Counted from the stretch's first letter, positions 1 through 10,104 are shown. The stretch: DNA of 64,000 nt from Nocardioides sp. InS609-2 (GCF_023208195.1 NZ_CP060034.1:2976001-3040000); one strand, 5' to 3'. Notes: a model not told the origin generated them from the letters alone. Program-made: numbers and translations.

Positions 1-17
1 AGCGCAAGATCGCCTGA
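1..17 (+). CDS. possible 3' end of an upstream gene (partial)
   Basis: In frame 3 the window opens with codons reading R-K-I-A and then a TGA at 15-17, so this may be the last four residues of a gene from outside the window. The gene would converge with crp. In Mycobacterium tuberculosis the gene convergent with crp is a metallo-hydrolase, which fits, but four residues cannot identify a family. Bases 18-56 hold nothing I recognise. Confidence 0.25.
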
Positions 18-56
18 GGCGCAACTGAACGGACACGCAGGCGCGACTCAACGAGG

Positions 57-734
57 TCAGCGGGCGCGGCGACCCAGGCGCTCGACGTCCATGATCACGA
101 CCGAGCGGGGCTCCAGGCGCAGCCAGCCACGGGAGGCGAAGTCGGCGAGCGCCTTGTTGACCGTCTCGCGGGAGGCGCCGACCAGCTGGGCGAGCTCCTC
201 CTGGGTGAGGTCGTGGTGCACGTGCACACCGTCGTCTGCGGTGCGGCCGAAGCGGTCGGCGAGGTCGAGGAGCTGCTTGGCGACGCGTCCGGGGACGTCG
301 GAGAAGACCAGGTCGGCGACGACGTCGTTCGACTTGCGCAGCCGGCCGGCGAGCTGGGCGAGCAGCCCACGGGCGACCATCGGGCGGCCGTCGAGCCAGC
401 GCAGCAGGTCGGCGTGGGACAGCGAGACGAACGTCGTGTCGGTGACCGCGGTGACGGTGGCCGAGCGCGGGCCGGGGTCGAAGAGGGAGAGCTCGCCGAA
501 CATCTGGCCGGGGCCCATGATCGCCAGCAGGTTCTCCCGACCGTCGGAGGAGGAGCGGCCGAGCTTCACCTTGCCGTCGGTGACGATGTAGAGCTTGTCG
601 CCGGAGTCGCCCTCGTGGAACAGCACCTCGCCACGGCGCAGCGACGTCTCGACCATCGAGCTGCGCAGCGCGTTGGCCGCCTCGTCGTCGAGCGCACTGA
701 ACAGCGGCGCCTGACGCAGTACGTCGTTGTCCAC
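57..734 (-). CDS. crp: CRP/FNR-family cAMP-binding transcriptional regulator
   Basis: Global cAMP-responsive regulator of the actinobacterial Crp/GlxR type, 225 aa. The cyclic-nucleotide domain covers about residues 8-120. Its phosphate-binding cassette at 79-94 (FGELSLFDPGPRSATV) keeps the cAMP-contacting Glu81 and Arg90-Ser91. A winged helix-turn-helix spans about 170-215, with the recognition helix near LVGASRETVNKAL. I start at the GTG at 734 because GGAGG lies 4 nt upstream; the longer frame to 782 lacks a ribosome site and adds a low-complexity tail. A possible -10 (TAGGAT, complement of 781-786) would give a leader of about 40 nt. It is divergent from nth, as in mycobacteria. Matches to the family binding consensus occur at 10089-10104 and 59335-59350 in this window. 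Confidence 0.93.
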   Translation of the reverse strand: MDNDVLRQAPLFSALDDEAANALRSSMVETSLRRGEVLFHEGDSGDKLYIVTDGKVKLGRSSSDGRENLLAIMGPGQMFGELSLFDPGPRSATVTAVTDTTFVSLSHADLLRWLDGRPMVARGLLAQLAGRLRKSNDVVADLVFSDVPGRVAKQLLDLADRFGRTADDGVHVHHDLTQEELAQLVGASRETVNKALADFASRGWLRLEPRSVVIMDVERLGRRAR

Positions 735-867
735 GAATCCTCCAGTAGTTGACGCGCCCGAGGCCCGGGCGTCCGATCGCATCCTATCCAGTGGGCTGGG
801 TCACAGTGCCACCTGCGCCCTCGGGGCGTGCCACTTGCCTGCGCACGAGGGTGTCGGCGCCGCGCCG

Positions 868-873
868 TACGCT
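868..873 (+). promoter_or_regulatory. -10 hexamer of leaderless nth promoter
   Basis: TACGCT matches TANNNT and ends 6 nt before the GTG at 880. Transcription would start at or next to the start codon, and no Shine-Dalgarno is visible. Confidence 0.5.
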
Positions 874-879
874 GGGCGG

Positions 880-1596
880 GTGCCTGCCGCCACCCCGACC
901 ACGCGTCCCGAGACGACCGTTGTACGCCGCGCCCGCAAGGTCGACCGGATGCTGGCCGAGACCTACCCCGACGCCGGCTGCGAGCTCGACTTCGACAACC
1001 CGTTCGAGCTGCTGGTCGTCACCGTGCTCTCGGCGCAGACCACCGACCGGCGTGTCAACACCGCGCGGCCGGCGATCTTCGCCGCGTACCCCGACGCCCG
1101 CGCGATGGCGGCCGCCTCCCGCGAGCACCTCGAGCAGCTCGTCGGCCCGCTCGGCTTCTTCCGGGCCAAGACCGAGTCGCTTCTCAAGCTGAGCGCTGCG
1201 CTGGTCGCCGACCACGACGGCCAGGTGCCGGCCACCCTCGACGAGCTCGTGAAGCTGCCCGGCGTCGGCCGCAAGACCGCCAACGTCGTGCTCGGCAACG
1301 CCTTCGACGTGCCCGGCCTGACCGTCGACACCCACTTCGGCCGCCTCGTACGCCGCCTCGGCTGGACCGACGAGACCGACCCGGTGAAGGTCGAGTTCGC
1401 GATCGCCGACCTCTTCCCCAAGCGCGACTGGACGATGCTGTCCCACCACCTCATCTGGCACGGCCGCCGTCGTTGCCACGCCAAGAAGCCGGCGTGCGGT
1501 GCCTGCCCCGTGGCCCGGCTCTGCCCGTCGTACGGCGAGGGGCCGACCGACCCGGTCGCCGCGGCCGCGCTGATCAAGACCCAGGGGCCGGCGTGA
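880..1596 (+). CDS. nth: endonuclease III (DNA glycosylase/AP lyase)
   Basis: Base-excision repair enzyme that removes oxidised pyrimidines and cleaves the abasic site; 238 aa, normal for the family. The helix-hairpin-helix is LPGVGRKTA at 126-134, with the Schiff-base lysine K132 and catalytic D150 in TVDTH. Four cysteines C199, C206, C209 and C215 (C-x6-C-x2-C-x5-C) ligate the [4Fe-4S] cluster. I chose the GTG at 880 because a -10 hexamer lies 6 nt upstream and the family domain begins soon after; the frame is open from 727, but that extension has no family sequence. Its stop overlaps the next start (GTGA), beginning a translationally coupled chain that runs to marP. Confidence 0.93.
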   Translation: MPAATPTTRPETTVVRRARKVDRMLAETYPDAGCELDFDNPFELLVVTVLSAQTTDRRVNTARPAIFAAYPDARAMAAASREHLEQLVGPLGFFRAKTESLLKLSAALVADHDGQVPATLDELVKLPGVGRKTANVVLGNAFDVPGLTVDTHFGRLVRRLGWTDETDPVKVEFAIADLFPKRDWTMLSHHLIWHGRRRCHAKKPACGACPVARLCPSYGEGPTDPVAAAALIKTQGPA

Positions 1597-2120
1597 AGCG
1601 GGTCCTTGTCGCGATGGTGCTCGTGCTCGCGGCGGTGGTGGTCTTCTTGGCATTGCGCGACGACAAGGTTGAGCCGAAGGCCCTCCCGCAGCCGCTTCCC
1701 GAGCAGAGCCTCGATGCGTTCGAGGCAGACAGCGAGCCGCTCCAGCTCGCCGACGTGCGGGGGCCCGCCGTCATCAACTTCTGGGCCTCGTGGTGTGGGC
1801 CGTGCCGCGCCGAGCTGCCGGTGCTGGAGCAGTTCCATCAGCAGTACGCCGGCCAGGTCGACCTGATCGGGATCGACTTCCAGGACTCGCGCACCGACAA
1901 GGCCGCCCAGCTGATCGAGCAGAGCGGCGTCACCTACCCGCTCTACGAGGACTTCGACGGCGATCTCAACGGGTTGGGTCCGTTGCCCGCCATTCGCGGG
2001 CTTCCCTTCACGGCGCTCGTCAACGCGAAGGGCGAGATCGTGCACCAGGAGTTCGTGGAGATCAAGACCGTGGCCCAGCTCGAGGCTCTGGTGCAGAAGC
2101 ACCTCGGGGTCGGCGGGTGA
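1593..2120 (+). CDS. TlpA-like membrane-anchored thiol:disulfide oxidoreductase
   Basis: Extracytoplasmic thioredoxin-fold protein of 175 aa. Residues 1-21 form an uncleaved N-terminal membrane anchor (VKRVLVAMVLVLAAVVVFLAL). The redox motif WCGPC has C68 and C71, inside the TlpA context INFWASWCGPCRAELP. The GTG start overlaps the nth stop by 4 nt, and its own stop overlaps the NUDIX start in the same way. Mycobacteria have the equivalent gene (Rv3673c) at this place. The substrate is unknown. The downstream MarP protease carries a likely disulfide, so supplying oxidised cysteines to exported neighbours is possible (inference). Confidence 0.85.
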   Translation: MKRVLVAMVLVLAAVVVFLALRDDKVEPKALPQPLPEQSLDAFEADSEPLQLADVRGPAVINFWASWCGPCRAELPVLEQFHQQYAGQVDLIGIDFQDSRTDKAAQLIEQSGVTYPLYEDFDGDLNGLGPLPAIRGLPFTALVNAKGEIVHQEFVEIKTVAQLEALVQKHLGVGG

Positions 2121-2842
2121 CAGCGGTGTCCGGGCTGCCGGCCTGGCTGCAACCCATCGTCGCCGGCGCCGCCAGCATCACGGTGGACGACCTGACCCGC
2201 TTCAAGCCGCCCGACGACAGCGACGCCCGGCGCAGCGCCGTACTCATGCTGTTTGCCGACACCGACGGTGACGGCGATGGCGAGCTGCTCCTGACCGAGC
2301 GCGCCCACCACATGCGCTCGCACCCCGGCCAGGTGTCGTTCCCCGGCGGGATGATCGACCCAGGGGAGACGCCGATCGAGGCGGCGCTGCGCGAGGCCGA
2401 CGAGGAGATCGGCCTCGATCCCTCCGGCGTCGAGGTCTTCGCCGAGCTGCCCGAGCTGTGGCTGCCGCCGAGCAACTTCGCGGTCACGCCGGTGCTCGGC
2501 TACTGGCGCAGGCGCGGCCCCGTCGGCATCGCCAGCCCGGACGAGGTGCACGCCATCCACCACGTCTCCATCGCCGAGCTGCTCGACCCCACGCACCGCA
2601 TCTCCGTGCGGCACCCGAGCGGCTGGGTCGGCCCGGGGTTCCTCATCGGCCCCGACCGCGAGGTCATCCTCTGGGGCTTCACTGCCGGCATCATCTCCCG
2701 GCTGTTCGACCACCTCGGCTGGAGTGCCGACTGGGATGGCTCCCGGATGCGTGACCTTCCCGACTACATGCACCACAGTGATCCCACCAGTGCCGACCCC
2801 CGACGGTTCGCACAGAACACCGACTTCCGGGAGCGCGAGTGA
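2117..2842 (+). CDS. NUDIX hydrolase, CoA pyrophosphatase type
   Basis: 241-aa hydrolase. The NUDIX box is complete: G78-x5-E84-x7-R92-E93-x2-E96-E97-x-G99. It is preceded by the CoA-pyrophosphatase (UPF0035) signature LLTERAHHMRSHPGQVSFPG at 58-77. Family knowledge suggests cleavage of CoA or CoA esters to 4'-phosphopantetheine and 3',5'-ADP, needing Mg2+. The GTG start overlaps the tlpA-like stop by 4 nt and the stop overlaps marP by 4 nt. The M. tuberculosis counterpart is Rv3672c. Substrate preference cannot be proved from sequence. Confidence 0.88.
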   Translation: MTAVSGLPAWLQPIVAGAASITVDDLTRFKPPDDSDARRSAVLMLFADTDGDGDGELLLTERAHHMRSHPGQVSFPGGMIDPGETPIEAALREADEEIGLDPSGVEVFAELPELWLPPSNFAVTPVLGYWRRRGPVGIASPDEVHAIHHVSIAELLDPTHRISVRHPSGWVGPGFLIGPDREVILWGFTAGIISRLFDHLGWSADWDGSRMRDLPDYMHHSDPTSADPRRFAQNTDFRERE

Positions 2843-4014
2843 ACCTCCTCGACTGGCTCCTCGTGGCGCTCGCAGGCATCTATGCACTCTCGGGCTACTG
2901 GCAGGGGTTCGTCACCGGAGCATTCGCGACGGCGGGGCTGCTGCTCGGCGGCCTGTTCGGCATCTGGCTGGCGCCGGTCGCCCTCGGCGACGCCGAGCCG
3001 TCGATGTGGGTCTCGCTGGGCGCGCTGTTCATCGTCATCGTCTCGGCGTCGTTGGGTCAGGCGGTCCTGCAGTACGCCGGCGCCCGGATCCGTGATGCCA
3101 TCAAGTGGCAACCCGTGCGGGCGCTCGACGCGATCGGGGGTGCGGCGCTCAGCGCGTTCGCCGTACTCCTCGTCGCGTGGGCCCTCGGAGTGGCCATCTC
3201 GGGGTCGCGCATCGACGGGGTGACCGCGCTCGTGCGCAACTCGGCCGTGCTCGCGCAGGTCGACGAGACCCTGCCGACCAGCGCCGACGGGGTGCTTCGG
3301 GCGTTCAACAACGTGGTGGGCACGTCGTTCTTCCCGCGCTACCTCGAGCCGTTCGCGAGCGAGCGCATCGTCAACGTCGGTCCCGGGCCCAAGCGGTTGC
3401 TCACCGATCCCGACGTCGACGCGGCGCAGGCCAGCGTGCTCAAGGTGCACGGCACCAACTCGTGCGGCAACGGCATCGAGGGCAGTGGCTTCGTCTACGC
3501 GCCCGGCCGGCTGATGACCAACGCCCACGTCGTCGCCGGGGTCGACGGGGTGGAGGTGCTGCTCGATGCCGGACCGCTGCCCGCCGAGGTCGTCTACTAC
3601 AACGAGGACCTCGACGTGGCCGTGCTCGAGTTCGACTCGAGCGGCCTGCCGTCCCTGGTGTTCGACCGGGAGGCGAAGGCCGGCGACGGAGTGGCGATAC
3701 TGGGCTATCCGCAGGACGGTCCGTACGACGTGCAGGTCGCGCGCGTGCGATCGGAGCAGCGGCTCCGCTCACCCGACATCTACGGCCAGGGCACCGTGCT
3801 GCGTGAGGTGTTCTCGCTGCGCGGGTTGGTGCGGCCGGGCAACTCCGGCGGACCGATCATCACGTCGGAGGGCCGGGTGGCGGGCGTCGTGTTCGCGGCG
3901 TCGGTCACCGACATGCAGACCGGCTATGCCCTCACCAGCGACGCGGTTGCCGAGAGCGCGGCCCTAGGCCTGACCGCCAGCGGCGCCGTCGACACGGGCG
4001 GCTGTGCGGGCTGA
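2839..4014 (+). CDS. marP: MarP-type membrane-anchored serine protease
   Basis: 391-aa periplasmic-side protease with an N-terminal CvpA-like segment of about four membrane helices (residues 1-125) and a C-terminal trypsin-like domain. The catalytic triad is H230 (TNAHVVAG), D259 (DLDVAVLEF) and S336 (PGNSGGPI). C209 and C389 match in position the disulfide known in M. tuberculosis MarP, which activates the enzyme and supports acid and oxidative stress survival. The GTG start overlaps the NUDIX stop, so it is the last gene of the coupled chain from nth. It ends 3 bp before the convergent Holin-X gene. The likely substrate class is cell-wall enzymes, by family knowledge only. Confidence 0.9.
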   Translation: MNLLDWLLVALAGIYALSGYWQGFVTGAFATAGLLLGGLFGIWLAPVALGDAEPSMWVSLGALFIVIVSASLGQAVLQYAGARIRDAIKWQPVRALDAIGGAALSAFAVLLVAWALGVAISGSRIDGVTALVRNSAVLAQVDETLPTSADGVLRAFNNVVGTSFFPRYLEPFASERIVNVGPGPKRLLTDPDVDAAQASVLKVHGTNSCGNGIEGSGFVYAPGRLMTNAHVVAGVDGVEVLLDAGPLPAEVVYYNEDLDVAVLEFDSSGLPSLVFDREAKAGDGVAILGYPQDGPYDVQVARVRSEQRLRSPDIYGQGTVLREVFSLRGLVRPGNSGGPIITSEGRVAGVVFAASVTDMQTGYALTSDAVAESAALGLTASGAVDTGGCAG

Positions 4015-4017
4015 GCC

Positions 4018-4413
4018 TCACTTGTGGGTGAGGGCGTTCTTCGTCTCCTGTGCCTGGTGGATCGCCTTCTCGGGAGCCTTGACCTGCTTGACCTTGCGCA
4101 GGCCGACGTATCCCAGCAGGCCGGCCACCAGCAGGTAGAACGCGGTGACGATCAGGAACGCCCAGTGGAGGTCCAGGCCCGAGCCGTTCCAGTGGATGAG
4201 GTAGGCCAGCGCCACCGAGAACATGATGATGGCCAGCAACCCGAGGAAAGCGGCACCGGCGAACAGCCCGATGCCCGTGCCCCCGGCCTTGATGCTGATC
4301 TTGAGCTCGGACTTCGCCAGCTGGATCTCCTTCGAGATCAGCGTCGAGATGTCGCGGCTCGCGTCGTGGACCAGTCGGCCGATGGTCGGATCGGTGTCCT
4401 TGACCGGTTCCAT
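4018..4413 (-). CDS. Holin-X family (putative actinobacterial holin) membrane protein
   Basis: 131-aa protein with an amphipathic N-terminus (TIGRLVHDASRDISTLISKEIQLAKSE is characteristic of the family; first part only is conserved), then two hydrophobic segments near residues 45-73 and 82-104 and a basic tail. These small proteins are chromosomal and common in actinobacteria; despite the name there is no phage gene nearby. I prefer the ATG at 4413 because AGGGG lies about 4 nt upstream; an ATG at 4428 lacks a ribosome site. M. tuberculosis has a comparable membrane protein gene close to marP. The cellular role is unknown. Confidence 0.75.
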   Translation of the reverse strand: MEPVKDTDPTIGRLVHDASRDISTLISKEIQLAKSELKISIKAGGTGIGLFAGAAFLGLLAIIMFSVALAYLIHWNGSGLDLHWAFLIVTAFYLLVAGLLGYVGLRKVKQVKAPEKAIHQAQETKNALTHK

Positions 4414-4489
4414 GGGACCCCTCGTCATGTTCGTAAGTTCGCGCTCATGTCGCAGGCGTGTGACAGGCGTTGTCGCAGGGTTCTGACCC

Positions 4490-4495
4490 TATACG
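4490..4495 (+). promoter_or_regulatory. possible -10 for the nhaA leader transcript
   Basis: TATACG lies about 45 nt upstream of the folded leader. No convincing -35 is present at 16-18 nt, so this is tentative. Confidence 0.3.
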
Positions 4496-4530
4496 AGCGC
4501 TCTGCGGGAGCGTCCCAGGTGTACGACGCG

Positions 4531-4600
4531 GCGTTGGGTAGTCTGGCCGCCAGGTGCGCCGGGAAGTCTGGTCGGCAACAACGTCACCGACCCCTGAGAG
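4531..4600 (+). promoter_or_regulatory. structured 5' leader RNA of nhaA, candidate nhaA-I-type ion riboswitch
   Basis: The leader folds into a compact three-helix arrangement. An outer helix pairs GGGT (4536-4539) with ACCC (4590-4593). It encloses a first hairpin, CTGG (4543-4546) with CCAG (4550-4553), and a second stem, GTG (4554-4556) with CAC (4585-4587). The second stem is capped by GCCG (4558-4561) paired with CGGC (4573-4576) around the loop GGAAGTCTGGT. It ends a few nt before the nhaA start, so it could control ribosome access. Li+-responsive nhaA-I and nhaA-II riboswitch classes are known upstream of nhaA genes; assignment to that class is my inference from position and fold. Confidence 0.5.
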
Positions 4601-4605
4601 TCCTC

Positions 4606-5826
4606 ATGAGCCCCGACACGTTCCCGCACGACCGCGGACCCCGGCAACGGTTCTTCCTGCCGAGCAGGGACGCGGAAGAGGACACCTTCCTCGGCGACAT
4701 CTTCCGGCGCGAGACTGTCGGAGGTGCGGTGGCACTGGTCGCCGCGGCGCTGGCGATCATCTGGGCAAACTCGTCATGGAGCTCGGCCTACCTCGACCTG
4801 CGCTCGCTGACGATCGGTCCGCTTGACCTCGAGCACTGGGCGGCCGACGGTGCGTTGACGATGTTCTTCTTCGTGGCCGGGCTCGAGCTCAAGCGCGAGT
4901 TCGTGGTCGGCTCGCTCAGGCGGCCCGCCGACGCTGCAGTGCCGGTCGTGGCCGCGGCCTGCGGGGTCGCCGTACCGGCGCTGATCTTCGTCGTTGCCAA
5001 CATGTCGCAGGGCGACGGGGCGACGCGCGGTTGGGCGATCCCGGCGGCGACCGACATCGCCTTCGCGCTGGCCGTGCTGGCCGTCGTGGGCTCCAACCTG
5101 CCGACGTCGCTGCGCGCGTTCCTGCTGACCCTCGCGGTCGTCGACGACCTGATCGTCATCGTGATCATCGCGGTCTTCTACACCTCGACGCTGCACCTCG
5201 GTGCGCTCGGCCTGGCCGGCCTCGCATTCGTGGTGTGGGCGCTGGCCCAGCACTTCCGGGTGAGTACGCCGTTGGTCTACCTGCCGCTGGCGGGGATTGC
5301 GTGGTGGTTCACCCACGAGAGCGGGATCCACGCGACGATCGCCGGCGTCGTACTCGGGTTGCTGACGCGGGTGCGTCCCGACAAGCACGAGCAGCGCAGC
5401 CCCGCCGAGCGGCTGGAGCACCTGCTCTCGCCGGTCTCCGCAGCGGTCGCTGTGCCGTTCTTCGCGTTCATGTCGGCGGGCGTGGTGGTCTCCGGCTCGC
5501 TCGGCGAGCTGGCCTCGTCACCTGTCGTGGTCGGCGTGGTCCTGGGACTCGTGGTGGGCAAGCCGATCGGGGTGTTCGGCGGGGCCTGGCTGCTGACTCG
5601 CTTCACGCGGGCCGAGCTCAACGACGACCTGGCCTGGCGCGACCTCGTCGGGGTGGCTGTGCTGGCCGGCGTGGGGTTCACCGTCTCGTTACTGGTGGCC
5701 GACCTGTCGTTTGCCGGTGAGGTGCGCGAGCAGGCGAAGACCGCCGTACTCGCCGGATCGTTCATCGCCGCTGTGGCCGGGGCGCTGCTGCTCGGGCATC
5801 GGGACCGGTTCCACTTCACGCCGTAG
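4606..5826 (+). CDS. nhaA: NhaA Na+/H+ antiporter
   Basis: 406-aa inner-membrane antiporter exchanging Na+ or Li+ for H+. About twelve hydrophobic segments are visible. The adjacent acidic pair D180-D181 (LTLAVVDDLIVI) and D150 (AATDIAFAL) correspond to the ion-binding aspartates of E. coli NhaA. The start at 4606 gives the usual family N-terminus (FFRRET-like motif at IFRRETVGG); the frame is open far upstream but without family sequence. The Shine-Dalgarno is weak and lies in the leader RNA. It converges with acs, with a palindromic repeat between them. Confidence 0.93.
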   Translation: MSPDTFPHDRGPRQRFFLPSRDAEEDTFLGDIFRRETVGGAVALVAAALAIIWANSSWSSAYLDLRSLTIGPLDLEHWAADGALTMFFFVAGLELKREFVVGSLRRPADAAVPVVAAACGVAVPALIFVVANMSQGDGATRGWAIPAATDIAFALAVLAVVGSNLPTSLRAFLLTLAVVDDLIVIVIIAVFYTSTLHLGALGLAGLAFVVWALAQHFRVSTPLVYLPLAGIAWWFTHESGIHATIAGVVLGLLTRVRPDKHEQRSPAERLEHLLSPVSAAVAVPFFAFMSAGVVVSGSLGELASSPVVVGVVLGLVVGKPIGVFGGAWLLTRFTRAELNDDLAWRDLVGVAVLAGVGFTVSLLVADLSFAGEVREQAKTAVLAGSFIAAVAGALLLGHRDRFHFTP

Positions 5827-5857
5827 AAGCGAGCTTCGGCGTCGTTGCTGGCGGTGT

Positions 5858-5909
5858 GGCGTCGTTGCAACGCACTCAAGCCGACGTGACACCCGGCTGA
5901 CCGGGTATC
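5858..5909. repeat. palindromic intergenic repeat, copy 1
   Basis: 52-bp unit between the convergent nhaA and acs genes. It starts with GGCGTCGTTGCAACG and ends with a stem formed by GACACCCGG and CCGGGTATC around CTGA. A same-length relative lies at 10243-10294 with about 80 percent identity by eye. Here it could serve as a bidirectional terminator. Confidence 0.65.
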
Positions 5910-5926
5910 CCGACCAGCGGCCGGCC

Positions 5927-7897
<1,971 letters not shown>

Positions 7898-8016
7898 GGC
7901 GGTGAACTTACTCCTGGTGGGTTGCCTCTGGGTTGCCTCTGGGTTGGCGTGGAGCGGACGGAGCGGACCTCCCCGTCGGCGTCCTGCGACGCCGGCGGGA
8001 AGGCCACGTCCCTCCG

Positions 8017-9672
8017 TCAGTGGATGACCGCTGCCTCGGAGCCGGCGCCGGTCAGGGCGCGGACCTCGAGCTCGGTGTAGCGCTCCTCGGCGTCCGGCTC
8101 ATTCGAGAGCTTGGAACCGAGGTAGCCGAGCAGGAAGCCGATCGGGATCGACACGATGCCGGGGTTCTCCAGCGGGAACCACGAGATGTCGATGCTGGTC
8201 GGCAGAAGCGACAGGTTCTTGCCGGTCGGGTCGAGACCCTTGCCGGACATGATCGGGCTGAAGATGACCAGTCCGACCGAGGAGATCAGACCGCCGTAGA
8301 TGCTCCAGACGGCACCGCGCGTGTTGAACCCCTTCCAGAACATGTTGTAGACGATCGCGGGCAGGTTGGCCGACGCCGCGATCGCGAACGCCAGCGCCAC
8401 CAGGAAGGCGATGTTGAGCTTCTGCGCCGGGATGGCCAGCAAGATGGCGATCAGGCCGATGACACCCGCAGCGATGCGGGCAACCTTGAGCTCCTCATGC
8501 TCGGTGGCCTTCCCCTTGCGCCACACGCTGTTGTAGAGGTCGTGCGCCACGCTGGCGCTGGAGGTGAGCGTGAGGCCGGCGACCACGGCGAGGATCGTCG
8601 CAAAGGCGACCGCTGCGATGACCGCGAGCAGGATGGCGCCGCCAGTCGAGCCGGCTCCACCTCCGACGGTCTCGGCGAGCAGCGGCGAGGCGAGGTTGCC
8701 GCCCGAGGCGGTGACCTGCTCCATGTTGCCACCGTTCAGCAGGGCGGCGGCACCGAAGCCGAGGACCAGCGTGAACAGGTAGAAGACGCCGATCAGGCCG
8801 ATCGCCCAGAGCACCGACTTCCGCGCGTCACGTGACGTGGGCACCGTGTAGAACCGGATCAGGATGTGCGGCAGGCCCGCCGTACCCAGCACCAGGGCGA
8901 TGCCGAGGCTGAGGAAGTCGAGCTTGCTGGTGAACGTCGCGCCGTACTTCAGTCCGGGCTCGAGGAACGCCTGGCCCTTGCCGCTGTTGCTCGCGGCAGC
9001 GCCGAGCAGGTCGGAGAGGTTGAAGTCGAACTTCGCGAGCACGAGTACGACGATCAGCGCCGAGCCGGCCATCAGCAGGACCGCCTTGACGATCTGGACC
9101 CAGGTGGTGCCCTTCATGCCGCCGACGGTGACGTAGAAGACCATCAGGACGCCGACCGCGAAGATGGTCAGGTTGATCATGAACTGGCTGTCGATGCCGA
9201 GCAACAGCGAGACGAGCGTGCCGGCGCCGACCATCTGGGCGAGCAGGTAGAAGATCGACACGACGACGGTGGACATCGCGGCTGCCTGGCGCACCGGGCG
9301 CTGCTTCATCCGGTAGGCGAGCTGGTCGGCCATCGTGTAGCGGCCGGAGTTGCGCAGCATCTCGGCGACGAGGAGCAGCGCGACCAGCCAGGCCACGAGG
9401 AAGCCGATGGAGTAGAGGAAGCCGTCGTACCCGGACAACGCGATGGCACCCGAGATGCCGAGGAAGGACGCGGCGGACATGTAGTCGCCGCCGATGGCCA
9501 GGCCGTTCTGCACCGGCGAGAAGTTGCGGCCTCCGGCGTAGTAGTCGGCCACGCCGCTGGTCTGCCGGCTCGCCCAGAACGTGATGCCGATGGTCAGCGC
9601 GACGACGGCGAGGAAGAGGACCGTGGTGAGGGCCTGGTGGCTCGCCGCCATGACGACGATCTGCGTGCTCAT
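8017..9672 (-). CDS. actP: cation/acetate symporter ActP (SSS family)
   Basis: 551-aa sodium:solute symporter with about 13 membrane segments. The N-terminal motif GGRNFSPVQNGLAIGGDYMSAASFLG and the internal GLPHILIRFYTVP are typical of ActP-like acetate transporters. Its ATG overlaps the DUF485 stop by 4 nt (9669-9672), the same pairing as yjcH-actP of E. coli. It lies upstream of acs on the same strand. The expected substrates are acetate and possibly other short carboxylates. Confidence 0.9.
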   Translation of the reverse strand: MSTQIVVMAASHQALTTVLFLAVVALTIGITFWASRQTSGVADYYAGGRNFSPVQNGLAIGGDYMSAASFLGISGAIALSGYDGFLYSIGFLVAWLVALLLVAEMLRNSGRYTMADQLAYRMKQRPVRQAAAMSTVVVSIFYLLAQMVGAGTLVSLLLGIDSQFMINLTIFAVGVLMVFYVTVGGMKGTTWVQIVKAVLLMAGSALIVVLVLAKFDFNLSDLLGAAASNSGKGQAFLEPGLKYGATFTSKLDFLSLGIALVLGTAGLPHILIRFYTVPTSRDARKSVLWAIGLIGVFYLFTLVLGFGAAALLNGGNMEQVTASGGNLASPLLAETVGGGAGSTGGAILLAVIAAVAFATILAVVAGLTLTSSASVAHDLYNSVWRKGKATEHEELKVARIAAGVIGLIAILLAIPAQKLNIAFLVALAFAIAASANLPAIVYNMFWKGFNTRGAVWSIYGGLISSVGLVIFSPIMSGKGLDPTGKNLSLLPTSIDISWFPLENPGIVSIPIGFLLGYLGSKLSNEPDAEERYTELEVRALTGAGSEAAVIH

Positions 9673-10052
9673 GCGCGGCGTCCCTTCTCGTAGTCGTCAT
9701 TGAGGTCCCGCGCGAGCGGGTCGAGCTTGGCGTTGGAGAACCTGCTGTAGAGCCAAGCGAGGATGAACGTCGTCAGGAACTGGAGCAGACCGAAGACGAG
9801 AGCGACATTGATGTTGCCGATGACCTTGGTGCTCATGAACTCGGTCGCCCAGTTCGACATGACGACGAACAGCAGGTACCACACCAGGAACGCGACGGTC
9901 GCCGGAATGACGAACCCCCGGTAGCGGCGCCGCAGCTCGGTGAACTCGGCGGTCTCGTGGAGCCGGTCGTAGACCGGGTCGTGGCGGGAGGCCTGGTCGT
10001 GCGCCTCGCCCTTGGGCGCGTCGCTGGGCGAGCCGTGAGTGTCTGATGTCAC
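9669..10052 (-). CDS. DUF485 (YjcH-like) small membrane protein
   Basis: 127-aa protein with a hydrophilic N-terminal 40 residues and two membrane helices (about 45-70 and 84-106), ending in a basic tail. DUF485 proteins accompany ActP-like symporters and are thought to assist them. The GTG at 10052 is preceded by GGAAGGGA about 7 nt upstream; a longer frame to 10103 lacks a ribosome site. A CRP-type operator lies 37 bp upstream. It is the first gene of the DUF485-actP unit, probably with acs downstream. Confidence 0.82.
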   Translation of the reverse strand: MTSDTHGSPSDAPKGEAHDQASRHDPVYDRLHETAEFTELRRRYRGFVIPATVAFLVWYLLFVVMSNWATEFMSTKVIGNINVALVFGLLQFLTTFILAWLYSRFSNAKLDPLARDLNDDYEKGRRA

Positions 10053-10088
10053 CGGGGTGTCCCTTCCGTGCGCAGGGGTGGTCACGGG

Positions 10089-10104
10089 TGTGACCCCCAT
10101 CACT
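10089..10104. promoter_or_regulatory. CRP/GlxR-type operator upstream of DUF485-actP
   Basis: TGTGACCCCCATCACT matches the consensus TGTGA-N6-TCACA at both half sites except the last base. It lies 37 bp upstream of the DUF485 start. CRP control of acs/actP genes is known in E. coli and for CRP/GlxR in actinobacteria. Confidence 0.6.

Noticed and set aside
4531..4605. Cobalamin riboswitch reading of the nhaA leader
   Set aside because: GGGAAGTCTGG superficially recalls a B12 element, but the conserved B12 box and its surrounding helices are absent and the downstream gene does not fit.
7919..7946. Short tandem repeat GGGTTGCCTCT between actP and acs
   Set aside because: Only two and a half copies, too few for a CRISPR or known regulatory array; likely replication slippage.
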